Source: Anisus vortex (taxonomy: Eukaryota; Mollusca; Gastropoda; Planorbidae). From it: a stretch of DNA of 64,000 bases. The stretch is from the NCBI GenBank assembly GCA_949126835.1, contig OX421494.1, forward strand, positions 2,983,201-3,047,200. The letters are read 5' to 3'. The translations under genes and the position numbers were made by a program. Below are positions 20,308 to 30,870 of this stretch, in pieces. The notes below the pieces were generated by a model. That model made no database searches. It was not told the DNA's origin and saw nothing but the letters and a program-made list of their open reading frames with translations. Position 1 is the first letter of the stretch. Each line of letters starts with the position of its first letter.

Positions 20308-23064
20308 CTAACTATCAGTGAATTTGTCATTCAATTCATCCTGTACTCCAGGCATAAATTTTACAAATAAGAGTAACAATGTTAACAACATCAAGCTTAT
20401 TCCAATTGTTTTCAGAAGGTAAGGCTTTATCATTGTCAAATGATATAATATTTTTGCCTTTCTTTCATCACACAACAATGGCATCTGCATGTGAGCAGTG
20501 TACAATTTTTTTCTAACAAAAACAGTTATGTCAGACAAAAATTGTATGTACTTATCTAGGTACTTGATCAGCCTAAGGAGATCCAATTCGGTCTGCCATG
20601 CTTCTTGAAGTAGTTTGAGGGGTCCTCGGACAGTGGGTCCAAAGATTGGTCCATAGGCTCCTCGACTTTCCGGATGGGATTCAGTTGACATCTCCTGCTC
20701 CAGGCATAAGTTCTTTAGTACTGGATTGAAGAGTTCCGAGGTGAAGTTGGTCCTTCGATCTGTCGGTATGGATTGTGGTAACCCATAGCTTTTGGTAGTT
20801 TCGGTCCAGTTCTCCGCACTCGTTTCTTCAGTGATGCTCCTCAAATCTTCATCTGTACCGGCAACTGCAGGTTTACATTGTTGTTTGTTCATGCTGTGGT
20901 CTATCTGTTCATAGACATCAGTAGTAGGATTTTCTTTCTCGTCGACAGCTTTCTCATGCAACTGTAGCAACTCTGGGTCTACTTTCTGCTCAGCAATCAA
21001 TTCATTTTGCGATGACTTCTTTGATTGTTCATTTCCTTTCGGACAATCTTCAATCATGGAGAAAATAGTAGTATCAAGTTCCACTTCTTCTTCCCCTTTC
21101 TTCTCTCGTGGGAGAATTTCTTCTTTCTTTTCCTTTTCTTGTGAGATAATTTCTTCTTTCTTTTTCTGTGGTGTCATACCCTTTATGACATCACCTACAG
21201 GATAAAGTTCTTTTTCTTTTCCTGTCTCCACAATAGGACTAGGGTCTGGATTTTCCTTCACAATCAGTTCAGGTCTCACCCTCCCTTTCGCCAAATCATT
21301 TGCTAGGATAACGGATATGCCCTCAACAGGAAGTTTTGATATTACTCCAACTGTCACATATCCTGTCACCAAGTCAGATGAGAGGTATATCCTATGTAGA
21401 GGTATTTCTTCTTTCCATTCAAAACCTCTCAATAGGACAGTCTGTCCTGTCAATGTATTCACTTTCAATGGTAATACATCTTTAAGCAGCAGTGTTAATG
21501 ATGCTCCTGTGTCTCGTAATATTCTTACGGACTTCAGTGGTCCTTCCTTTTGTAAGGCCACACAACCTTCACTAATGAACGGTTGAAAACTGCACAGGGT
21601 CTCTGTGTCAATTTTATTCTTCCCTTGACCATGACTTTCGGGTGTTGTTTCATCTTTCGATGACTTTAGACTCTTGTTCGAGTCAAAAATACTTTGGTCT
21701 ACTTTTTCGTCTCTGTGGACTTGGACAATTAATCCAATAGTAGCCATTCTGTATTTATAATCAGGATATTTATCCTCATTATCTTCAGTTGTAGATTTCT
21801 CTACCTTCTGACTTTTGCTCTCAGGCAAATCCACCCTCAGTGTTTCTGGTTTAGAAGAATCTTTCTTCGAATTCAGTTCGTTTGTATTTTCGCTTTCTTG
21901 TACATTCTGTATTGGTTTATGGCTTGCACACATGACCACTTTGTTAGGTCTTTTGTCGCTTCGTATACTCCAACAGTCTTCAATGCTATGTCCTGTTCTT
22001 TTACAAAAAGTACATTGGACGTTTTTGTTGACAGGTCTTTTATTAACATCATTTTGTTTCACAAAATGCTCTTTTTCACGATGTTGTTTTTGTGTGTTTT
22101 CTCCTTGCCGTTGTGATCTATTAAAATTCTTTCCATCAGCTGTCCTATGACACAGTGCATACTGTTCAGCTAAATCAGCAGCCTTATGTGGGTCAGTGAT
22201 ATCACGCTCGGATAAATACATTCTTATATCCGGCCTCACTTTGTTAATAAAATCCTCTAACAGAATGATATCTTTCATTTCTTTTAATGTGGAGATATTT
22301 CTGGATTTTATCCACTGATCCATTAACTTTTCTTCTGCTCTAAGGAAGTCTAAGTGTGTTTGGTAAGGGGACATTGTGTACTGACGGAACCTTTTCCGAT
22401 AACTTTCCGGTATTTGGTTATAGGCTTTAAGTACAGTGTCTTTAATGATTTCATAATCATTTAAATTCTCCTCTTTTAATAATAGAACACAATCTCTTGC
22501 CCTTCCCTGAGTAAAAGCTGTTCTGACTAATATTCCCCATTTATCTTCTGGGAACTTAAAATCTCTGCAAGAAATTTCAAAGGTCTGGAAGAAATTAGCT
22601 ATTTCACTTTCTTTATCAATGTAGGTAGGGACTAGCTTTTTCCATCTGGCCATCTCTACATCATTATGAGATTCTTTTTTAGTAGCGCCTATCTTCGCCA
22701 GTTCTATTCTTTCCTGACTTTCTCTTTGACTTTTCTTATCTTCCATCTCTCGATCAAGACGTTTTTCTTCCATCTCAAAACGTTTTTGTTCCATCTCCAT
22801 TTCCATCCGTTTGATTTCTAACTGAAATCTAAACTGTTCTGACATAGATTTCGACGTCTGACCTTCAACTTGATATCCCTCCGCGCTTGATTCTACTTTC
22901 AACTTTCCACTCGCAATCAACACATCTTTTATCTGCTGTGTCAACACAGTCCTCGATGGTGTAGTTTCAGTAACTTCTATCTTCAAGATCTCAGCGATCT
23001 CTTTTAACTTCTTTATTGATAAAGTTTTCAGAACTTCTTCTTCTGGATTTTCAATAAATTCCAT
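20308..23064 (-). CDS. retroelement Gag-protease-integrase remnant polyprotein with C-terminal membrane segment
   Basis: Single intact 918-residue frame; the ATG at 23064 is the first in frame after the leader. Residues ~10-50 look like the SAP-like start of many Ty3/gypsy Gags. Residues ~77-125 are a charged coiled coil rich in Glu, Lys and Met. Residues ~150-305 resemble the helical capsid region related to SCAN domains. A CCHC zinc knuckle occupies 351-364 (C351, C354, H359, C364). An aspartic protease of the retropepsin type spans ~500-600 with DTGA at 518-521 and ILANDL near 586. A Lys/Glu-rich linker follows (~615-680). From ~760 the protein becomes an integrase fragment: TDRRTNFTS carries the second catalytic Asp (769), HPESRGA follows, and then the sequence jumps to the VRGPL motif at 812-816, so the region with the catalytic Glu is missing. 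RT, RNase H and the integrase N-terminus are absent. Residues ~882-903 are strongly hydrophobic. The likely role is to form particles for an RNA copied by another element's enzymes. Confidence 0.92.
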   Translation of the reverse strand: MEFIENPEEEVLKTLSIKKLKEIAEILKIEVTETTPSRTVLTQQIKDVLIASGKLKVESSAEGYQVEGQTSKSMSEQFRFQLEIKRMEMEMEQKRFEMEEKRLDREMEDKKSQRESQERIELAKIGATKKESHNDVEMARWKKLVPTYIDKESEIANFFQTFEISCRDFKFPEDKWGILVRTAFTQGRARDCVLLLKEENLNDYEIIKDTVLKAYNQIPESYRKRFRQYTMSPYQTHLDFLRAEEKLMDQWIKSRNISTLKEMKDIILLEDFINKVRPDIRMYLSERDITDPHKAADLAEQYALCHRTADGKNFNRSQRQGENTQKQHREKEHFVKQNDVNKRPVNKNVQCTFCKRTGHSIEDCWSIRSDKRPNKVVMCASHKPIQNVQESENTNELNSKKDSSKPETLRVDLPESKSQKVEKSTTEDNEDKYPDYKYRMATIGLIVQVHRDEKVDQSIFDSNKSLKSSKDETTPESHGQGKNKIDTETLCSFQPFISEGCVALQKEGPLKSVRILRDTGASLTLLLKDVLPLKVNTLTGQTVLLRGFEWKEEIPLHRIYLSSDLVTGYVTVGVISKLPVEGISVILANDLAKGRVRPELIVKENPDPSPIVETGKEKELYPVGDVIKGMTPQKKKEEIISQEKEKKEEILPREKKGEEEVELDTTIFSMIEDCPKGNEQSKKSSQNELIAEQKVDPELLQLHEKAVDEKENPTTDVYEQIDHSMNKQQCKPAVAGTDEDLRSITEETSAENWTETTKSYGLPQSIPTDRRTNFTSELFNPVLKNLCLEQEMSTESHPESRGAYGPIFGPTVRGPLKLLQEAWQTELDLLRLIKYLDKYIQFLSDITVFVRKKLYTAHMQMPLLCDERKAKILYHLTMIKPYLLKTIGISLMLLTLLLLFVKFMPGVQDELNDKFTDS

Positions 23065-23216
23065 TCTTTAGTTAAGAGATTTATAAAATGGTAAATTTCC
23101 AACTTACGTTTTTCCAATCGGAAGAATAATTTCAGCGTTCTTAGGCTTGCTCAGTAGGTCACGGCTTCAACACACAACACAACACAACTTGAATATATGC
23201 TTCACTATACAACTAT

Positions 23217-23236
23217 CCCGGACGAAGACCCCAAAC
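23217..23236 (-). other. primer-binding site candidate
   Basis: The minus-strand sequence immediately inside the 5' LTR reads GTTTGGGGTCTTCGTCCGG. It contains TGG about three bases after the LTR, as expected for pairing with a tRNA 3' CCA end. I could not assign the tRNA. Confidence 0.5.
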
Positions 23237-23861
23237 TGTTATGGCCCTCTATATGATGACTATTATTACGACTCGTTAAATCGGATTCAATGAATATAGT
23301 TGTATCTTTATTAGAAGTCTCTAGATTCTGCTAATCTGTAGCCCAAGCTAGGGGTTCCTTGACTGACAGGTCTATGCAGTAATGTAGTTATATTCGTGAT
23401 AATTATCTTCAACACATTTCTCAACAATGATAGATCAAACAACTCCAGTTGTTGAATAAACAATTTTATTTAAATTGTAGACTCAATATAAACGATCAAT
23501 AAACTTTATCAACTGATGGCAACATAAGTTTCAATAAAATGACATTATATGTACAAGTATGAATATATCGACTTCACTCTACAAACGTTTAAACTGAACT
23601 AACTTTAAGGAGGTCGGGACTTTCCAAAGAAAACTATCATCGAAGATTCTACAGGGTCTTAATACGCATTTTAACCTCTTTCTCTATAATTACTACGATC
23701 CAGAATTATCCTCCAATTTCCACGGGATTTGAACGAATTATTTTATTTAAACTGCCCTCAGGGCATAAAGGTCAAACCTTGGTCGCTTTGGACTCTGATA
23801 CGCACTTGTTAAGAGGTCAATGCCTTACTACGTCATTCATTTATGACCGAGATTCGTAACA
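23237..23861 (-). repeat. 5' LTR
   Basis: 625 bp, the same as the copy at 17465-18089, with TG...CA ends. It is followed on the plus strand by the ATAT target duplication. The element's promoter should lie here, but I could not pick a TATA box with confidence. Confidence 0.95.
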
Positions 23862-23956
23862 ATATAAAGAAAAACTATCTTTAAACACATGTCACTTGGC
23901 ACATATCACGGTCAACAATATTGTCCTAGTTGTAGATACACAAAAATGCTGCTTTT

Positions 23957-24210
23957 TATCTTATCTTATTTTACAGACGCTCCTTCTAAAAAGAAGATTG
24001 TTGCGTCATACGCTCATCCGTGGACCGAGTCTAGTCTTGCATCTTTATTAATGTTTTAAATAATGTTAAAATACTGGTTTTCCTGGTTTGTTCAGGCAAC
24101 CTATTCCATGCCCGGAAGCCACTCGGGAAGAAAGACTACTTATTTGCATTTTTCTCACATAATGGATAAGGCAAGTGTTCTTGTCCTTATGATTATCTGG
24201 GCATTGCCCA
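23957..24210 (-). mobile_element. LINE-A 3'-end copy
   Basis: Family tail TCTTATCTTATTTTACAGAC followed by TCCTTCTAAAAAGAAG and the ORF2-end region (GGTTTTCCTGGTTTGTTCAG). The reading frame is broken. Confidence 0.8.
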
Positions 24211-24214
24211 AACC

Positions 24215-25560
24215 AACTAAAGTAATACTTATCGAACTTCGACCTGCACCAATCAAAGACCAATCTCTAAATCCCCCCAATGATATCGATGTCGTAAAGT
24301 TGTTCAGTTTGCTAGCAACAGCAGGTCTTCATATTCTTTTTTCTCGGTCGCCAGTAATCACACAATATGTGATACGAAAACAGTAGTATCGTAGGCTAAC
24401 GTTTTTTTCTAACACTCTACATTCAGACCACGTAGTTCAAAGAAAGGGAAGTTTAATTGAACGTAGGAATCCAAACACTTTATAATCTATAACTGAATTT
24501 GAAATTGGGTCAAATACAATAAAAGTTACAGGCCAATAGTTTTCTTCGAGTTTTGGCATCAGTAACGATTTATCAATATGTTTCATGCAGAATTATTACG
24601 ATAAATCTGCAAATATTTCTTTAACTATATATACAAATAACATTATATAGAACTAATTTCATCCAAATGAATGCTTTGAGAAGCTCTGAAGTTTTCTATA
24701 ACCTTGTTTGATCGGATGTGGTAGAACATGAGAAAGGGGACATAATCGGCTTCAATAATCTAAATTCACTCCCGAGTTAGGTCCCATGTTTCAATTATCT
24801 GTGATCGACTTCCTCTCTGAGTTCCTCCCCCTCCCCCCCTTCCCATTGGTCTAAAAGTCTATCTGCTGCTTGTTCGTTCTCTGAGACTCTGATATGCAAG
24901 GAAGATCAAGGATAAGGCCACTCTTACACTTTATGGGCTCAGTGGAGGGGACAGGGCGGAGGGGGAGTAGGTCCAATGATTTCTTCCCCGTGATATCACT
25001 GTATTACAGTAACTAGTTTTTTTTTCGAGCTAAGCTCACATATTTCCAATCAATTTAGTTCTCAGAATTTGAATGCTTCCGTTATAGACTTCAATAATAT
25101 ACTCAGTGAGTATAAAGACAGCTGAGGGTTAATGTTAGTATTTTGAGAAGTCCAAGGTTAGTAGGCCCGTAGCACAGATTTGTAAAGATGGTTACGTTGA
25201 CCACTACAACTGGCTTCACATATTACGAACATACAATTACAACTATAAAAGAAGTCTAAATCCGAAGGTCCGAAGTAATGATCTCATATATCCTGTCCTT
25301 TGACGTTGATTGCTCTCCGATTGACCAAAAGGAACTAAGAACTGTTTTTGTTGGTGAAGATATTACTATTGTCCATGTTGACATAATCTTTGTTGTAGAT
25401 GGTCTCTTCTACAATTGCCCCAAAAGGAACTATGAACATGCGTGAGACGGGAGTTCGATTCTTAAGTCCATACGTTTTGTTTAGTAAAAGAGATTGCCAT
25501 TTTTCATAACCCGATTACAATATTTATTTTAAATTACTTTCCTAAATGTTTTCATTAGAT
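24215..25560. other. unassigned DNA
   Basis: Mixed AT-rich and G/C-run sequence, including a C-rich stretch at ~24827 and a GGGGAGG-rich stretch at ~24950. No gene, RNA or element ends were recognised. Confidence 0.4.
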
Positions 25561-25599
25561 AATTAATAATTATGTTTTGAAAAATTATTCTATCTTTCT

Positions 25600-25683
25600 G
25601 CTCCTTGTAGGTTTTTATTTTTTATCTATAGCTTATAGGCTTATGTTATTTTATCGCCGAACAACGCCGGCCAATTTGGCTTG
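25600..25683 (+). mobile_element. Helitron-like 3' end, diverged
   Basis: The stretch TATAGGCTTATGTTATTTTA then GCCGAACAACGCCGG then TTTGGCTTGTT parallels the better preserved Helitron end at 26100-26153 base for base in layout. The terminal CTAG is mutated. Confidence 0.45.
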
Positions 25684-25848
25684 TTCTTTTAATATAATGA
25701 TCATACTCCAATCGTAAAAGGACCTGCAATTAAATTATGTTAATACAATGTATTGTGCGTTTGACCAATTCTTGGTTGTCAATGATACTCGAATCGTACA
25801 GAGGACATTTTCTTTGGTGAGGATAATCCTTGAAACTGTTTTGTATTA

Positions 25849-26153
25849 TCTATACATATAGAATTGGATGTGTGTGTCAAATCTGCTTCCTATTGGTTAA
25901 TATAAAGACACGTGGCCTAGTTAACGTATATTTTACATTAATATTTTAATTAGTTAACCATTATCATAATATTTATATTAAAATCGAGGATGCTAAAGTT
26001 GATGTTGATTATGATTTAAGTTGGTTAAAGCTGCTCTTCAATTTAATTACACTTATTATACATTCCGCTTCATTGTAGTGTGTAAAAATGTTTATCTGAA
26101 GCTATAGGCTTTTGTCATTGTTTGCCGCGCGGTACGCCGGGTAATCTAGCTAG
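25849..26153 (+). mobile_element. short non-autonomous Helitron
   Basis: Starts TCTATACATATAGAATTGG directly after an A and ends with the GC-rich CCGCGCGGTACGCCGGG stretch followed by TAATCTAGCTAG directly before a T. The TC...CTAG ends, a GC-rich palindromic patch about ten bases from the 3' end, and an A/T insertion site without target duplication are Helitron features. Length is about 305 bp and it is non-coding. Confidence 0.65.
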
Positions 26154-26159
26154 TCACTT

Positions 26160-27415
26160 ATATAACTGCTTGTATATTAAATAAATACGTTGTTCACAGT
26201 GTAATTACAATATATTTATAAATGTTTAGATTTGCAAATGTATATTTTTTTTTTATAACCATTGTCAATATTCTCGCGTGACTAGACGAAGCTGTATCTA
26301 AGAAATTTAACATTGAAAACCAATTGTATATTTAGACATTAATTCCCTTATGTAATATGTCAGCTTCGGTTTGTAATATTTCCTGAAACTAACAATATTG
26401 ATCACGGAATCAGTAGAAACATATAGAACAAACAATTTATCAGTAGAAACATATAGAACAAACAATTTATCTGAACTTTTTTATTCAATTGTGTGATGAT
26501 GGTCAATTGATGTTCACAAAAGGTCACATGATACAAAGGTTCTTATGATACAAAAGGTCACATGATACAAAGGGTCACATGATAGTCACATTCTTCTACC
26601 CTTCCTTTTATTCCATTTCTCACTTTTTTTTTGTGGCAATCTTGGTCGGGAAAATATTTAACCAAAACTTCAAACAAGCAAAAGACGCTCCGAGTTTATA
26701 GAAATCTTTAAATTTCTTCTTAAAATATTTCTGTTTCTGGGATACATTTCTTCTCAACATCAATGTAAGATTATAGTACTTCCGTCTCAGTAGACTAAGG
26801 AATCATCATCACCGTCCTGATTTAGCAGCCATGGGAGCACTTGCCCTTCGGCCTGAGGCTATGGTGAAGAAATTGCAGACGTTTTGTAGCTGTTTGTAGT
26901 TTGAATACAGAGTGTTGGAGAGATTTGGTGTTTTTGAGCGGTAGACTAAAGAAAAAGAAAAAATATTTCTGGGAAAGCCAATAACCTTTAACTAAGTTTT
27001 TTTTTTATGCTTCGATCATCAAATTTGAAAATGCAAAAGAAAAACTTGACACCGATGTTGTCTCAAACTGTAATCTTTGTGTTTTGTTATTGTTATTTTT
27101 TATATAGTTTTTATTTTTGCAACATTTTTCTGGGAATATGAGGGGTGAAAAAATGATGATGGCCATAGAAGTGGGAATAATGGCGGCACTGGTCTGGTAA
27201 ACAAAAAATAAATAAAAAGCAGACAAGAACTTTGACACAGTTGTCACTCGTGTCCAGACATTTAAATGCCTGACAAGCTATTTCTAGATCTGGATCCTTT
27301 AAACTTTAGACAGATTAATTTTAATTAAATATGGCTGGCAAATGTTGAAATGAATATTGTGAATAGTAAGCTGTTGATGTGAAAAGCAATATGCTTTTAA
27401 CTTATCTTACATATT
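26160..27415. other. unassigned AT-rich DNA
   Basis: Contains short direct repeats (CAGTAGAAACATATAGAACA twice near 26409 and 26441; GGTCACATGATACAAA near 26521-26580). An 80-codon minus frame at 27005-27247 has no recognisable domain. Confidence 0.4.
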
Positions 27416-27416
27416 A

Positions 27417-27670
27417 AAGGCGCTCTTATCTTATTACAGACGCTACTTCTATAAAGAAGATTATTGCGTCCTACGCTCATCCGTGGCCCGAGTCTGGTCT
27501 TGCATATATATTAATCTTTTAAATGATGTAAAGTTACTGGTTTTACTGGTTTGTTCAGGCAACCCATTCCATGCCCGAATGCCACTCGAGAAGAAAGAGT
27601 AGGCCACTTATAAGCATTTGTTCATAATGGATAAGGAAAGTGTTTTTGTCCTTATGTATATTTGAACATT
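27417..27670 (-). mobile_element. LINE-A 3'-end copy
   Basis: Tail CTTATCTTATTACAGACGCT followed by the family 3' region and ORF2-end remnants (AACCCATTCCATGCCCGAAT). Frame broken, 5'-truncated. Confidence 0.8.
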
Positions 27671-28239
27671 TTATATTTCTTTTATATTTTCTTTTAACCA
27701 TTATTAGCTTTAATTTCATGTATCATTTCTTTTTAAATATATATAAATATTTAATATGTAACTTTTTTGTGGTTAAAATTGGTGAAGTAATTGTCGAACT
27801 TTAAGAGCTTATTCTATACAATCAAACTTTAGTTGTAGTCAACTTTAGAAATTGTGAGAAAGGTATTGAAGGTTTGAAGCGTCTAAGCTCTGATTGGTTA
27901 ACCTGTAGTTGTAGCCAATGGCGTTTCTCGTAATGTTTTTAAACATGCGTTATATTACACACATACATACACACACACACACACCACAGTGGCTAAACAA
28001 CTGTGTAGACCAGCCCGGGGGAGGTCGCAAGATCCCTATTCCCCCGCCCCCCCCCACCTCTTCAATCGGTCGTTAATAATCCATTAAACCTTCAAAATTT
28101 CGGAAGTCTCTGAAGAATCTATTTTGATGGAGCTACAATCAAAAGCCTAGTTTTTATCAGATTGAAGTATTTGTTTAAATAATCGTACATGTAATCATTA
28201 CATATAATGCTCGAGCTGTTTATGTAAAGTAGTAATAAT

Positions 28240-28525
28240 ACATAAGGCATTAAACTCTAATTTAGAAATACAACACAATAACAACATGTTGCGATGCTCA
28301 GATAAACAAAAAGACAAAAACACTTTCCTTGTCCCTTATGCGAGAACAAATGCATAAAAGTACTCTTTCTTCCCGAGTGGCGTTCGGGCGTGAAATAGGT
28401 TGCCTGAATAAACATCATTTAAAACATTAATAAAGATGCACTACTAGACTCGGACCACGGATTAGCGTAAGATGCAACAATCTTAATTATAGAAGGAGCG
28501 CCTATAATATCTAAGATAAGATGAA
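28240..28525 (+). mobile_element. LINE-A 3'-end copy (plus strand)
   Basis: Reads in LINE orientation on the plus strand: ORF2-end remnants (CTTATGCGAGAACAAATGC, then TTCTTCCCGAGTGGCG), then the 3' tail GAAGGAGCGCCTATAATATC and ATAAGATGAAATAAGATAA. Several stops interrupt it. The left breakpoint of the 2.41-kb duplication falls inside it at 28456. Confidence 0.8.
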
Positions 28526-30870
28526 ATAAGATAATCTTTCTGAGAAAATGAAAAAAAATAAAATAAAACGGTTAGATAGAAAAGAACCAGAAGTAATAAA
28601 GTTTGATTTTCTTACGTTAATATTTTGATTTTCTACGTGCCCTTGAAAATGCCGCCCCTTTTTGTACGTGCAGCAAAAGGCGGACCTTACTTTCACCCCT
28701 TTAGCTATGCTGCTAAACACACACTTACTGAAATCTATGTTATGTCTTTTGGAAGTGTCTAGATGCATGTTTCACTGCAATGAAGAAGTCCACCCTCCAT
28801 CCTTTCTTTCTACCCTCCCTCCTTCCCTCCCCGGAAAGCCTATTTCTCCCCGTCTCCATCGGCCAGTCACTTGATGTTTTTTTTATATATATGTTTGTTA
28901 TATATTTGTTGACGAGGCTGTTTGATTGCTGGTTTGTTTACCTAATCTTACGTCATCCCCGGAGTGCACAGTGCACAACCCGAAGTGCAAATGACATTGT
29001 TTGACGGACTTGTCCAATGTCTACCTCGTGAACTCAACGTATTTTTGTATCTATCATGGCCCCCTCTCCGCCCCTCGTCCGCCCTTTTCCCCACCCCTCC
29101 TAATGCAGCCCCCTGTCACCCACTCCACACCTCCTCATACTCTCCCCCATTTTTCTCCCCCTGCCTGCAGTGCACGCCTCTTTCTCTAAATTCCTCGTTT
29201 GGAACCCCAATTAACATTGGCGGACTAGGTCACTGTGACTCTCCCCCCCCCCCACCTTCCCCTGGGTCCTGAGTGACTCGTTACCAGGTTTATATTAGCT
29301 GATGTGTTTTCTCATGCGGTTGCATGTTTATTCATACTCTCGAAAACAAGTTAAAAACAACATCAACAACCGAAGAAGAAACAAGAACTAGGTCAATTGA
29401 TTTACTCTCGAACTACAAATGTATCTCTTAATTCATAGAAATGACGTCATTGCTTTTCACTCTACGCCAGTGTTGACAATGTTTGGGTGCAATAAATAAT
29501 AAAAAAGTAAGAAGCTCTTTAAGCGAGGTAAATAGCGAGGGCTTTGGGTGCTTTTTTGTTGACTTGCATTGTTTTTCCTTATCAAGGATAAAGTTCCGGG
29601 CTCTAATTGTTGCTATATAAGGGGAAGAAACAGTCAAGTTTTTGTAGCGATACTAACGTTTAAAAGTAAAAACAGTTCAGCGTTAAATATGTGTAAATCA
29701 GCCAGTTTAATTTAAAAAAAAAAAAACTTTAATTTTAAGATTCTTGAAAGTTGCGAAACGATATTTTATCCAAAAGTCATTTTTTTTCCAATCAGTCATT
29801 CTTAACTTAACACATTTTCGAATGGATAGTTCTCACCACTCCAATTTTATTGCAATTTGATGAAGGCTCTATATTTATTATGTTGGGTCTGCTATAAAAA
29901 TAGACACAAGTCTATCAAAAGGGGTGTTAACCAATGCAGCTACGATGTATACAAAATGGTTCCCTTACATTTCCATAAAACGCTGTGTGGGGGCCGATTC
30001 GTAGACTATTTCCCCATTCAAGGGACATTACCTGACAAGCATCAACAAGGGACAGTACCCCCCCCCCCCCCAAGCAAATGTCAAATCCATTGAACTGTCT
30101 GCCCCTACTAATGATAATAAATAAATAAATATAAATATATATATATATAAACTCGATTCGCTCAACGTATGACCATCATTTAGTGTCACTGGCTCGGACA
30201 CAAATCCCCCAGTGACGGTTGGTCTAAACTGCGCTAATTGACTCGCGCGCTGTGACGGAAAAATGGCTTCCCTCTAAATTTAGCGTGCATCTGCTGCCAC
30301 GGTAAAGTGCGTCAATGAATATGAAAGGTCATGGAAGGTCATGGAAGGTCATGGAAGGTCCTCTGTCTGATGGACCTAATGAAAGTCATTCGTGGCAATT
30401 AAAAGTGAATCGCACATAACATTATATATATATATATGAATTAAGCTTTAGCATTGCCCTGATTGTAAGAATGTTAACAATGTCAATAAGAAACATATCA
30501 ATATGGATTTTAAAATGCGCGCCAAAAAAAAGAGTAATGAAATCAAATCGGTCAAAACTGATGTTTCGGGTTTGTGGTTACGGGATGAGGTGAAAGTTCG
30601 ATAAAATTAGTTTTTCATTGGTATCACATCTGCTTGCCAAGTTTCAGCTCGACAGGATGACCAGAAGTGGGACGATTACGTCTTTTGACGTATGCCAGCC
30701 AGCCAGATATATTTTCCTCTTGTGCTTATACGGTGTTTGTTTTTTTGGAGTGGTTAGGTCAGTACTACCACCTATTCCAGCATTGCCAAAAACGCACTGG
30801 TCCTGGTGAACATTTCTGATTGTAGTCCTACAGGCTGAATTGGTTTACTTTTTTTCTTCTTCTAGCCAGT
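28456..30870. repeat. 2.41-kb tandem duplication, copy 1
   Basis: Begins CACGGATTAGCGTAAGATGC within the LINE-A tail and ends TTCTTCTAGCCAGT. It contains a C/T-rich stretch (~28790-28850), pyrimidine-rich DNA around 29060-29180, a CRE-like TGACGTCA (29442-29449) ~170 bp before CTATATAAGG (29613-29622), and a short GGTCATGGAA array (~30325-30362). Frames of up to ~100 codons show no domain. Confidence 0.95.
29442..29622 (+). promoter_or_regulatory. possible promoter (CRE-like site and TATA-like box)
   Basis: TGACGTCA at 29442-29449 and CTATATAAGG at 29613-29622 would make a plausible eukaryotic promoter if transcription ran rightward. No gene was recognised downstream, so this is weak. The pair recurs in the duplicate at 31858-31865 and 32029-32038. 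Confidence 0.2.

Larger units (their letters stand above)
17465..23861 (-). mobile_element. complete LTR retrotransposon, non-autonomous (RT-less)
   Basis: Two direct 625-bp LTRs bound a 5.1-kb interior. They are flanked by a 4-bp duplication ATAT (17461-17464 and 23862-23865). The element is transcribed on the minus strand: 5' LTR at 23237-23861, leader 23065-23236, a 918-codon ORF at 20308-23064, 2.2 kb of non-coding DNA, then the 3' LTR. No reverse transcriptase or RNase H coding is present in any frame. The structure resembles a Ty3/gypsy-type element that kept Gag and protease but lost most of Pol. The LTRs show no difference on reading, so insertion was recent. Confidence 0.93.

Noticed and set aside
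20308..20430. Hydrophobic C-terminus as a functional envelope protein
   Set aside because: Only one short hydrophobic segment follows the integrase stump. No signal peptide, ectodomain or cleavage site is visible, so I call it a membrane segment only.
21317..22150. Plus-strand frames opposite the retroelement ORF
   Set aside because: Shadows of the strong minus-strand coding region, with no domain of their own.
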